Positions 1-8,995 of a DNA stretch of 64,000 nt are shown here, piece after piece. The stretch spans positions 1 through 64,000 of the forward strand of contig NZ_JAKZFC010000004.1 of the NCBI RefSeq assembly GCF_022549215.1, given 5' to 3'. This stretch comes from Solibacillus palustris. Lineage in GTDB: Bacteria > Bacillota > Bacilli > Bacillales_A > Planococcaceae. The notes beneath the pieces are model-generated. The model saw nothing but the letters and a program-made list of their open reading frames with translations, searched no databases and was not told where the DNA came from. Both the position numbers and the translations under genes were made by a program. Position 1 is the stretch's first letter, and every line of letters starts with the position of its first letter.

Positions 1-1
1 G

Positions 2-3000
2 ATATTAGCAGGCAGAATTCATAAAGAGATGAATATAGATATTCCACTGAAAGAAATATTTAGTCGAGAAAACATAAAAGGTCTTAGTGAATATATCTTA
101 ACCAATAGTAAGAAACAATACGAAGAAATAGAAAAAGTAGAAGAAAAAGAGTACTATGAAGCATCCTCTGTACAAAAAAGAATGTATATGCTGCAAGAGT
201 ATGATAGAGATAGTATTGCCTATAATATGCCAGGAATTTTAGAGATAACAGGTAAACTGGATATAAATAGATTAAATAAAGCATTTGCAAAATTAATTGA
301 AAGACATGAAACATTAAGGACAAGTTTTTATGCTAAAGAAGATAAGATTGTACAAAAAGTCCATTCAGCAGAAGAGATAAAATTTGAAACAGAAGAAGTA
401 GAAGTTCAAAGTGAGGAAGAAATAAAAGTAAAAGCAAAGGAATTCATAAAACCATTTGACTTAGAGGAGGCTCCATTACTAAGAGTTTCTGTATTAAGTC
501 CAGAGAAAGACAGACATATTATGCTATTTGATATGCATCACATAATATCGGACGGAGTTTCCTTGAGTATATTAACAAATGAATTTAGCGAGCTTTATGC
601 AGGGAAAGATTTAGCAGAACTCAAGGTGCAATACAAGGATTATTCATCTTGGCAATTGAAGAAAAGAGAAGGTGAAGAATTTAGAAAACAGGAAGAATAT
701 TGGCTAAAGGAATTTAGTGGAGAGTTGCCAGTATTAAATCTACCTACGGACTACACAAGGCCAAAAGTGAAAGATTTTAGCGGCGAAAGTATCAGCTTTG
801 TTTTGGATAAGGAAATAACAAAAAAATTAAAAAATATTGCTAAAGAAGCCAGCAGCACTCTGTACATGATTTTATTAGCTAACATTAATATTTTACTATC
901 TAGATACAGCGGTCAAGAAGATATAGTAGTTGGAAGTGCAATAGCTGGAAGAAATCATAGAGACTTAGAAAACATAATTGGTATGTTTGTAAATACTTTA
1001 GCAATAAGAACTAATGTAGATAGTGAGATAAATTTTAAAGATTATTTGAAATCTGTTAGAGAAAAGACATTAAGTGCTTTTGAAAACCAAGACTACCAAT
1101 TTGAAGAATTAGTTGAAAAGGCAGCAGTAAGTAGAGAATTAAATAGAAATCCAATATTTGATGTGATGTTTGTTCTACAAAACACGGAAGAAGAAAAGTT
1201 AGAAGCAGAGGATTTAACTTTTAAGCCTTATCATACAAGTTATGATGTGGAAAAATTCGATATAACAATTAATGCAGTAGAGGAAAATGATGAAATTAAC
1301 TTTCATTTAAGTTATGCAACAAGCCTATATAAGCATGAAACTATAGAAAGAATGGTAAGTCATTTCTTAAATATAGTAAAAGAAATTGTAAGAAATTCTA
1401 AGGCTAAACTAAAGGATATAGAAATACTAGACGAAAATGAAAAGAATAAATTAATTGTAGAGTTTAATGATACGGTAACAGATTATCCAAGAGAAAAGGT
1501 AATACATGAATTATTTGAAGAACAAGTAAACAATGTACCAGATAATATTGCAGTGGTATTTGAGAACAAGAAACTAACATATAAAGAACTTAATGAAAGA
1601 TCTAATTCCTTGGCAAGAGTTTTAAAAGAAAAAGGTGTAGGACCAGACGTTATTGTAGGAATAATAACAGAACGTTCGGTGGAAGTGATTGTAGGTATAA
1701 TGGCTATACTAAAGGCAGGTGGAGCATATTTACCTATAGATTTTGAATATCCGCAAAATAGAATAAAATATATGATTGAAAACAGTAATATCAGAATACT
1801 ATTAGCTCAAAATGATGTAAGAAAATATACTGATTTCGGTTGCGAGATATTGGATTTAAGCAATGAAAACTTATTCAGCGAAGATAATAGAAACCTTGAC
1901 AACATACATTCGAGTAATCATTTAGCTTATGTTATATATACTTCGGGAACTACTGGAATACCAAAAGGTGTAGAAGTTATTCAAAGAAATGTAGTAAGAC
2001 TTGTTAAAAATACTAACTATATAGAGATTAAGGATCATGATAAGATCCTTCAAACAGGTTCAATAGCTTTTGATGCATCAACCTTTGAAATTTGGGGAGC
2101 ACTATTAAACGGGGCAACTTTACATCTAGTAAGTAATGAAATCATATTAAATGCCAATAACTTAGAACAATATTTATCAAAAAACAGAATAACGATCTTA
2201 TGGTTAACATCAGCTTTATTTAATAAGTTAGTTGAAGATCATAACAATCTATTTAAATATCTAAAATACTTATTAGTTGGTGGGGATGTAGTTTCCTTAA
2301 AACATGTCATGATAGTAAAGAAACAAGCCCCAAATATTAAAGTGATTAATGGATACGGTCCAACTGAAAATACAACATTTTCAACGTACTATGAAATTTA
2401 TGACACAACAAGTACACTACCTATTGGAAAGCCGATAGCAAATTCAACTGCTTATATTTTGGATAAACATAATAAATTAGTTCCAATTGGTGTGCCAGGA
2501 GAATTATGTGTTGGTGGAGATGGGGTTGCTAGAGGTTACTTGAATAATGAGGAATTAACTAAAGCTAAATTTGTAAAGAATCCATATAAGTATGGAGAAA
2601 AACTGTATAGAACGGGAGATATAACAAGGTGGTTACCGGACGGTAATATAGAGTTTTTAGGAAGAATAGATAAGCAAGTTAAAATTAGAGGCTTTAGAAT
2701 AGAGCTTGACGGAATTGAAAATAGATTATCAGAAATAGTAGGAATAAAAGCAGCAGTAGTAGTAGATAAGGGTGAAGCTGAGAATAAGTATTTATGCGCT
2801 TATTATGTGGCAGAAAAGGAGTATAGTGTAGCTGAATTAAGAGAAAATCTAAAAAATAATTTACCAGACTATATGATACCATCATACTTTATAAAGTTAA
2901 AGGAAATGCCTTTAACATCCAATGGTAAAGTAGATAGGAGGTCATTACCAGAACCAGAAGGAGAAATCAATACAGGAGCAGAATATGAAGCTCCAAGAAA

Positions 3001-4639
3001 TGAATTGGAAAAGCAATTGGTAACCGTATGGGAAAGTGTTCTGGGATTAAATCATATAGGAATTAATGATGATTTTTTTGTATTAGGCGGGCATTCTTTA
3101 AAAGCAACAAAATTAGTAGGTAGAATTCATAAGGAGTTAAATGTACAAGTTCCATTAAAAGAAGTTTTTAATTTCAGAAGTATCAAAGGACTCAGTGAAT
3201 ATATAGTAGCTGCTGGCAAAGAAGAATATAAGTCTATAGGTTTAGCTGAGAAAAAGGATTATTATGAAGTTTCATCAGCACAAAAGAGAATGTATATTTT
3301 ACAAGAATTTGATAAAGACAGTATAGCTTATAATATTCCAATGGCTGTAGAAATCGCTGGTGATTTTCAATTAGAAAGAATGAACGAAATATTTTTGGAG
3401 TTAATGAACAGGCATGAAACCTTAAGAACAACTTTTCATACTAAAAACCGAGAAATAGTACAACTAATTCACAGTATAGAAGAGATTCAGTTCAACATTG
3501 ATAAAATGGATCTTAGTGATAAAGATGAAGTAATTAAAGAGGATCAATTACGAGAGCGAATTAAAGAATTTGTAAAACCATTTGATTTGGAAAAACTTCC
3601 ATTATTCAGAGTATCTATCATACGATTAGAAAAAAATGAATTTTTAATGTTGCTGGATATGCATCATATTATTTCAGATGGAACTTCAATGGCAATCCTA
3701 ACAAAAGAGTTTGCCGACTTATATGCAAATAAAAAATTAGAAGACTTAAGGATTCAATATAAAGATTATTCTACATGGCAGCTAAATCGCAGGAAAAAAA
3801 TAGAGTTTAAAAGGCAAGAAGAGTATTGGTTAAAAGAGTTTAGTGGTACCATACCAACATTAAATTTGCCTACCGTGGATTATACTAGACCTGAAATTAA
3901 TCATTTTAATGGGGATAATATACAATTTATTTTGGATAAAGAAACCACTCATAACATAATTGAGGTTGCCAAAGAAACAGGAAGTACTCTATATATGATT
4001 CTATTAGCTAATATCAATATATTGTTATCAAAGTATAGTGGACAAGAGGAAATCATAGTTGGAACACCAATAGCCGGTAGAAATCATAGAGATTTAGAAA
4101 ACTTAGTGGGAATGTTTGTAAACACCTTGGCTATAAGGACTATGGTGAAAGAAGAATTAAGCTTTAAGGACTATTTGAAAATGGTTAAAGAAAAGACATT
4201 AAAAGCTTATGAAAACCAAGATTATCAATTTGAAGAATTAGTTGATAAGGTAGATGCCAGACGTTCACTAAATAAAAATCCAATATTTGATATTATGTTT
4301 GTACTACAAAATTTTGAAGAAAGCAGCATTAAACTAGATAATATAACGTTAAAACCATATGACTTAAATGGTTTTGAAAATACTGGAAGGTTTGACATAA
4401 CGATAGAAGCTTTTCAAAGTGATGATGAAATTCACTTTAAAGTAAGTTATTTAACTAGTTTATATGATCAACAAACGATAGAAAGAATGGTTCAATTACT
4501 ACAAGATTTAATGAAATTAACAAGTACTAATTTAGGCAAAGTAATAGGTGATATTGAGTTATTGACTAATGATGAGAAAAGCTTTTTTGAAAAGGAAGTT
4601 GACTACTACAATTCAAACGAATTTGAATTCACATTTTAA
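2..4639 (+). CDS. Nonribosomal peptide synthetase, 5' end outside window (PCP-C-A-PCP-C)
   Basis: The frame is open from base 2, so the true start lies upstream; the ATG at 29 is internal. Visible domains in order: the C-terminal part of a peptidyl carrier domain (to about nt 120), a condensation domain (about 150-1440) with HHIISDG at 536-556, an adenylation domain (about 1460-2960) with YTSGTTG, a carrier domain whose GGHSL serine codon is at 3095-3097, and a second condensation domain (about 3250-4560) with intact HHIISDG at 3662-3682. The adenylation pocket, aligned by eye to GrsA, reads D-A-F-W-L-G-G-T-F-K, one conservative change from the known valine code, so a Val or similar aliphatic residue is inferred. 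The protein stops after a condensation domain with no adenylation domain, so it should hand its chain to the next protein. There is no thioesterase domain. Sure about the family, moderate on substrate. Confidence 0.95.
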   Translation: MLAGRIHKEMNIDIPLKEIFSRENIKGLSEYILTNSKKQYEEIEKVEEKEYYEASSVQKRMYMLQEYDRDSIAYNMPGILEITGKLDINRLNKAFAKLIERHETLRTSFYAKEDKIVQKVHSAEEIKFETEEVEVQSEEEIKVKAKEFIKPFDLEEAPLLRVSVLSPEKDRHIMLFDMHHIISDGVSLSILTNEFSELYAGKDLAELKVQYKDYSSWQLKKREGEEFRKQEEYWLKEFSGELPVLNLPTDYTRPKVKDFSGESISFVLDKEITKKLKNIAKEASSTLYMILLANINILLSRYSGQEDIVVGSAIAGRNHRDLENIIGMFVNTLAIRTNVDSEINFKDYLKSVREKTLSAFENQDYQFEELVEKAAVSRELNRNPIFDVMFVLQNTEEEKLEAEDLTFKPYHTSYDVEKFDITINAVEENDEINFHLSYATSLYKHETIERMVSHFLNIVKEIVRNSKAKLKDIEILDENEKNKLIVEFNDTVTDYPREKVIHELFEEQVNNVPDNIAVVFENKKLTYKELNERSNSLARVLKEKGVGPDVIVGIITERSVEVIVGIMAILKAGGAYLPIDFEYPQNRIKYMIENSNIRILLAQNDVRKYTDFGCEILDLSNENLFSEDNRNLDNIHSSNHLAYVIYTSGTTGIPKGVEVIQRNVVRLVKNTNYIEIKDHDKILQTGSIAFDASTFEIWGALLNGATLHLVSNEIILNANNLEQYLSKNRITILWLTSALFNKLVEDHNNLFKYLKYLLVGGDVVSLKHVMIVKKQAPNIKVINGYGPTENTTFSTYYEIYDTTSTLPIGKPIANSTAYILDKHNKLVPIGVPGELCVGGDGVARGYLNNEELTKAKFVKNPYKYGEKLYRTGDITRWLPDGNIEFLGRIDKQVKIRGFRIELDGIENRLSEIVGIKAAVVVDKGEAENKYLCAYYVAEKEYSVAELRENLKNNLPDYMIPSYFIKLKEMPLTSNGKVDRRSLPEPEGEINTGAEYEAPRNELEKQLVTVWESVLGLNHIGINDDFFVLGGHSLKATKLVGRIHKELNVQVPLKEVFNFRSIKGLSEYIVAAGKEEYKSIGLAEKKDYYEVSSAQKRMYILQEFDKDSIAYNIPMAVEIAGDFQLERMNEIFLELMNRHETLRTTFHTKNREIVQLIHSIEEIQFNIDKMDLSDKDEVIKEDQLRERIKEFVKPFDLEKLPLFRVSIIRLEKNEFLMLLDMHHIISDGTSMAILTKEFADLYANKKLEDLRIQYKDYSTWQLNRRKKIEFKRQEEYWLKEFSGTIPTLNLPTVDYTRPEINHFNGDNIQFILDKETTHNIIEVAKETGSTLYMILLANINILLSKYSGQEEIIVGTPIAGRNHRDLENLVGMFVNTLAIRTMVKEELSFKDYLKMVKEKTLKAYENQDYQFEELVDKVDARRSLNKNPIFDIMFVLQNFEESSIKLDNITLKPYDLNGFENTGRFDITIEAFQSDDEIHFKVSYLTSLYDQQTIERMVQLLQDLMKLTSTNLGKVIGDIELLTNDEKSFFEKEVDYYNSNEFEFTF

Positions 4640-4673
4640 AAGATTAGCGGCTTAAAAACAGAAAGGAGGATAA

Positions 4674-5094
4674 ATGGGGAAGATAAAGAATATTGAATAT
4701 AATTATAGGTCAAGATTATGAAAAAGTTAACTTAAGAATGTAGACATGTTTATTCAAAGAAGTCATTAGTAAGAAAAAAATAATAAAAGCTTATGTATAT
4801 CAATCAATCTTTTGATATGCATGAGCTTTACACTTCAAAGGAATTTTTTAATAAGGTTAATGTTTATTATTGCATGAAGAATATTATGTATTTAATTTTT
4901 CCTTTATGGATCAATTAGATAAATCAATTGTGCTCCTTTTCGATAAACCGTCACTTAATAACAACTATTCTAGAATAAGTTGGGTTCAAAAGAAGTCAAT
5001 TATACAATGATTTTGGCACAATCTTGGGGAAATATGAAATCTGACTTAATTGACAAGAAAGAACTATTGACTAATGAAGAAAAAGCTTTTTTGC
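4674..5094 (+). pseudogene. Decayed copy of the N-terminal half-condensation region of the next NRPS
   Basis: This gap between the two NRPS genes is a degenerate near-copy of the first part of the downstream gene (from 5126). It keeps its own AAAGGAGG site (4662-4669) and ATG. It then has recognisable matches to the downstream gene in the same order: a stretch at 4685-4735 matching 5150-5195, one at 4755-4885 matching 5462-5600, and an end near 5065-5094 resembling the condensation-domain tail LLTN-EKAF. Stops, frameshifts and deletions break it throughout. It is therefore a relic of a former NRPS start, not a leader. Confidence 0.8.
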
Positions 5095-5125
5095 GGCTTA
5101 GAATCCTGAAAGGGGATATGGTTTT

Positions 5126-8100
5126 ATGAATAACAATGTGAAAGCAAGAGAATATTGGAACAAAATGATAGGTGAAGATTACGAAAAAGTAAACTTCAAT
5201 AAAGAATACAATGGGAATAAAAGGGAGAATAATCAGGTTGAATTGAAACTAGCCCCAGAGAAATCGGAGTATTTATTAAAAATCTGTAAGAATGATGACA
5301 TGCTTATTCACATGTTTATCCTAACAGTACTTAAAGTAGTATTAACTAAATATTTACAAAGCACAAAATTAGTCATTGGAATTCCACAATATATTAAAAA
5401 AAGTGATGTAGAGAGTAATAACCCATTTATCGTTTTAAATAATAAAATGAATATAGAAGATTCATTTAAAGAAGTCATTAATAATACAAAAAAGCAAATG
5501 TTAGAAGCTTATGTATATCAATTTTTTGATATAAATGAGCTTTATACCTCTAAGAATTTTTATCAAAAGGTGAATATATATTATTGCATGAAGAATATTC
5601 ATAGCAAAAGTCAGATAGACAATATTCTTAGTTTAAATGAAAACGAGCTTACATTAGTTTTAGATAAAAATAATAACGAAATTGAGCTAACGTTTCATTA
5701 CTGGGATCAATCACTATCCACTGACGTTAAAATAATTGGAAATATTTTTGAAAATGTATTAGATACTATTTTAAAAAATATATCAATACAGGTAAAAGAT
5801 ATAGAAATAGTAAGTAATGATGAAAAGCAAAAACTATTAGTCGAGTTCAATGATACAAAAATAACCTATTCAGAAAATAAAACCATACCTCAATTGTTTG
5901 AGGAACAAGTAGAAAAAACGCCTAATCATATAGCGATAGCATATGTTGGTGAGAAATTAACGTATAAAGAACTTAATGAAAAAGCGAATGCTTTTGCGCG
6001 AGTGTTAAAAGAAAAGGGCGTTGGTCCAGAGGTAATAGTTGCGGTTATGGTAAATCGGTCAATAGAAATGGTTATAGGGATGATGGCTGTATTAAAAGCA
6101 GGTGGAGCATACTTACCAATTGACCCTAAATATCCACAAAATAGAATTGAATATATGCTAAAAAATAGTGGAGTAAAAATCTTATTAACACAAAGTAGCT
6201 TAATAAACCTGTGTAAATTTGGGTGTGAAGTAATCGATTTAAATAATGAAAAGTTATATCAAGGAGATAATAGCAATTTTCATGAAATAACAAATAATAC
6301 AAATCTAGCATATGTCATATTTACCTCTGGAACAACTGGAAATCCTAAGGGGGTTGCTATAGAGCATAAGGGAATAATAAATTTAACAAATACCTTTAAA
6401 AAAGACTTTGGGATCAATTCCAATTTGAAGATATTACAATTTGCAAGTATATCTTTTGATGCCTTTGCTTGGGAACTATATATGGCTGTTTTGTTTGGAG
6501 CAGAATTACATATTACAACCGAAGAAATCATAATGAATCCAATAAAATTAAGTCAATATATAAAGGATCATGAGATAAATATATTAACAGTGCCGCCATT
6601 TGTAGCCAATGAACTAGATTTTGAAGATTCTAAAGTTGAATTGATTATTACAGCTGGAAGTGATGCAAAAAGGAATATGGTTAGCAAGCTTTCTAAAAAA
6701 AGTAGATATATCAATGCTTATGGACCAACTGAATGTACAATTTGTGCAACCATGTGGAAGTCTGAAAGTGAAGAATGTAACACAATTCCAATTGGAAAAC
6801 CTATAAGGAATACAAGGGTTTATATCGTTGATAAGGAACATCATTTGTTGCCAACAGGTGTAGCAGGTGAGTTATGCATTAGTGGAGATGGAATTGCTAG
6901 AGGTTACTTAGCTAATCAAGCCTTAACCGATCAAAAATTTGTGAATAACCCCTTTGAGTTAGGTAAGAAAATGTACAAAACAGGTGATTTAGCAAGATGG
7001 TTACCTGATGGAAACATAGAGTTTTTAGGAAGAATAGACCATCAAGTGAAAATAAGAGGGTTCAGAATTGAGCTTCCAGAGATAGAAAATCGGTTGTTGG
7101 AAATTGAAGGTGTTAAAGAGGTAATTGTTTTAGATAAAGGCGATAGTGAGAGTAAATATGTATGTGCCTATTATGTATCAGAAAAAACATATAAGGTAAA
7201 TGAGCTGAGAGAAGAACTAAAAAAATATTTGCCGGATTATATGATACCTTCGTATTTTATAAAACTAAGTGAAATGCCTCTAACCACCAATGGAAAAATT
7301 GATAGAAAAGCATTACCGGGACCAAATAGTGAAATTAATACAGGTGCAATATATGAAGAACCAAGAAATGAAATTGAAAATGTATTAGTAAAAGTATGGG
7401 AGCAAGTGTTAGGAGTTAATAGAATAAGTATTAGTGATAATTATTTTAGTTTAGGTGGGAACTCACTAAATGCTATCAAGATAGCTTCAATACTTCAAGA
7501 AGAGAACATAACTATTACACTAAGCGATATATTTATGTATCAGGATATAAAAAGTATTTGTAATAATTACGTTGCACAACATAACGATAATGATCAAAGT
7601 AATGATTCTAATGATTCAGATATGACTGATGAATGTAATAGTGAGGCATTTATACAAGGATATATAGACTTGACTAGAAATAAAGTAAACACAGAATATC
7701 ATGAATTTACAAAAAAAATAATAAATAGAAACGTAATGAATAAATACAAACTTGCAGAAATACAAAAAATGAGTCAAAAAATAGGTTTGACAAAGTCAGG
7801 AACAAAAGTCGAATTTAATTTCGAAGTAGATATACAAAGATTGGAAAGTGCAGTAAGTTCTTTAATAAATCGAGAGGAGATGCTTAGAGCGGCAATAGTA
7901 GAAAAACAATCTGAGATGTATTTATATGAATACGATACGATAGAAAATGTAAAATTGCCATATCTAGATTTAAGTAAAATAGAGAAAGATAAAAGAGCAT
8001 TTGTATTAAAGGAAGTAATAAAAGATATAAATATAAAGGTCCATGAAAATAGTAATTATACAAAAAATAAAATTTACTATGCGTTTATCCTAGTTAAAAA

Positions 8101-8959
8101 TGCAAGTAATAGATTTGTTTTATATCTGATGGTAAATCACTTAATATTTGATGGTATGAGTTCAGAAATAGTAAAGAATTTAATCTATAAAGAGTATATG
8201 AATGATGGCAGCAACAGATTACAGAGAGATTCTAAAGCTACTTATTTGGATTATATAAATCAAATTAAAAAAGGCCCTCAAGAGATTATGGAAGAAGATA
8301 TAATAAAGGAATTTAATTTAAATGAGTTTGAGGAAGTTTCTAAAATTTACAACGAAAAGTTAACTGAAATAAAACATAAATTAGTTTTTAAACAACTTGA
8401 ATTTGATGTACCGCACGAGATTTTAAATAATCAGGATCAGATGTGGGAATTTGCGTTTGGAAAATTTATTGAAATTTATAGAAAAAATTTAGATATAGTG
8501 AATTTACCAGTAAGCATTTTAAACATGGGAAGAAGATTTGGAGAAAAAAATTACTTCACAGTAATTGGAGAATTTTTAGATATTGTTCCATACACTTGTA
8601 CAAAAGGTGATTCTAACTTAGGAAATATAAGTAGCATTATGAAATTAGCAGGTGAAAAGAATATAAATTTTTTAACTATAATGAAGGATGAGGAATTATC
8701 AAAAAAGTATAAAAAAGTTGGTCGAATTTTAAATCAATCTAAAATTATGGACTTTGATGTACCAATATTTAATTATTTGGGAGTATATAATGCTGATTAT
8801 AAAATAGCACAATTGTTTCAATTAAGTGATGATACTAAGCATACTAAAGAAGTTAAAACGCAAAGAGGAGCTAATTGCTATGTAAGCGAGAATAAATTAA
8901 TCATGTTTATTGATATATTAGAAGATATACCTGGTAATAAAGTGCTAGTAACCATCTAG
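5126..8959 (+). CDS. Nonribosomal peptide synthetase (half-C, A, PCP, terminal C/E-like domain)
   Basis: 1277 aa. Residues 1-237 match only the C-terminal lobe of a condensation domain (EYWNKMIG... to the DEKQKLLVEFNDT junction), with no HHxxxDG lobe. The adenylation domain spans about 240-735. Its pocket residues by alignment to GrsA are D-A-W-T-I-A-A-I-C-K, identical to the GrsA/TycA phenylalanine code. The carrier domain has GGNSL with Ser780. Residues about 836-1277 form a condensation-superfamily terminal domain with a changed core motif NHLIFDG (1004-1010) and an FNYLG motif near the end, as in epimerization domains. There is no thioesterase domain. The ATG follows AGGGGAT with about 9 nt spacing. 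The role in extending or terminating the peptide after NRPS 1 is inferred from order. Confidence 0.94.
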   Translation: MNNNVKAREYWNKMIGEDYEKVNFNKEYNGNKRENNQVELKLAPEKSEYLLKICKNDDMLIHMFILTVLKVVLTKYLQSTKLVIGIPQYIKKSDVESNNPFIVLNNKMNIEDSFKEVINNTKKQMLEAYVYQFFDINELYTSKNFYQKVNIYYCMKNIHSKSQIDNILSLNENELTLVLDKNNNEIELTFHYWDQSLSTDVKIIGNIFENVLDTILKNISIQVKDIEIVSNDEKQKLLVEFNDTKITYSENKTIPQLFEEQVEKTPNHIAIAYVGEKLTYKELNEKANAFARVLKEKGVGPEVIVAVMVNRSIEMVIGMMAVLKAGGAYLPIDPKYPQNRIEYMLKNSGVKILLTQSSLINLCKFGCEVIDLNNEKLYQGDNSNFHEITNNTNLAYVIFTSGTTGNPKGVAIEHKGIINLTNTFKKDFGINSNLKILQFASISFDAFAWELYMAVLFGAELHITTEEIIMNPIKLSQYIKDHEINILTVPPFVANELDFEDSKVELIITAGSDAKRNMVSKLSKKSRYINAYGPTECTICATMWKSESEECNTIPIGKPIRNTRVYIVDKEHHLLPTGVAGELCISGDGIARGYLANQALTDQKFVNNPFELGKKMYKTGDLARWLPDGNIEFLGRIDHQVKIRGFRIELPEIENRLLEIEGVKEVIVLDKGDSESKYVCAYYVSEKTYKVNELREELKKYLPDYMIPSYFIKLSEMPLTTNGKIDRKALPGPNSEINTGAIYEEPRNEIENVLVKVWEQVLGVNRISISDNYFSLGGNSLNAIKIASILQEENITITLSDIFMYQDIKSICNNYVAQHNDNDQSNDSNDSDMTDECNSEAFIQGYIDLTRNKVNTEYHEFTKKIINRNVMNKYKLAEIQKMSQKIGLTKSGTKVEFNFEVDIQRLESAVSSLINREEMLRAAIVEKQSEMYLYEYDTIENVKLPYLDLSKIEKDKRAFVLKEVIKDINIKVHENSNYTKNKIYYAFILVKNASNRFVLYLMVNHLIFDGMSSEIVKNLIYKEYMNDGSNRLQRDSKATYLDYINQIKKGPQEIMEEDIIKEFNLNEFEEVSKIYNEKLTEIKHKLVFKQLEFDVPHEILNNQDQMWEFAFGKFIEIYRKNLDIVNLPVSILNMGRRFGEKNYFTVIGEFLDIVPYTCTKGDSNLGNISSIMKLAGEKNINFLTIMKDEELSKKYKKVGRILNQSKIMDFDVPIFNYLGVYNADYKIAQLFQLSDDTKHTKEVKTQRGANCYVSENKLIMFIDILEDIPGNKVLVTI

Positions 8960-8995
8960 TAATGTCATTCAACTTTTTTAAGGAGAAAAATTATA

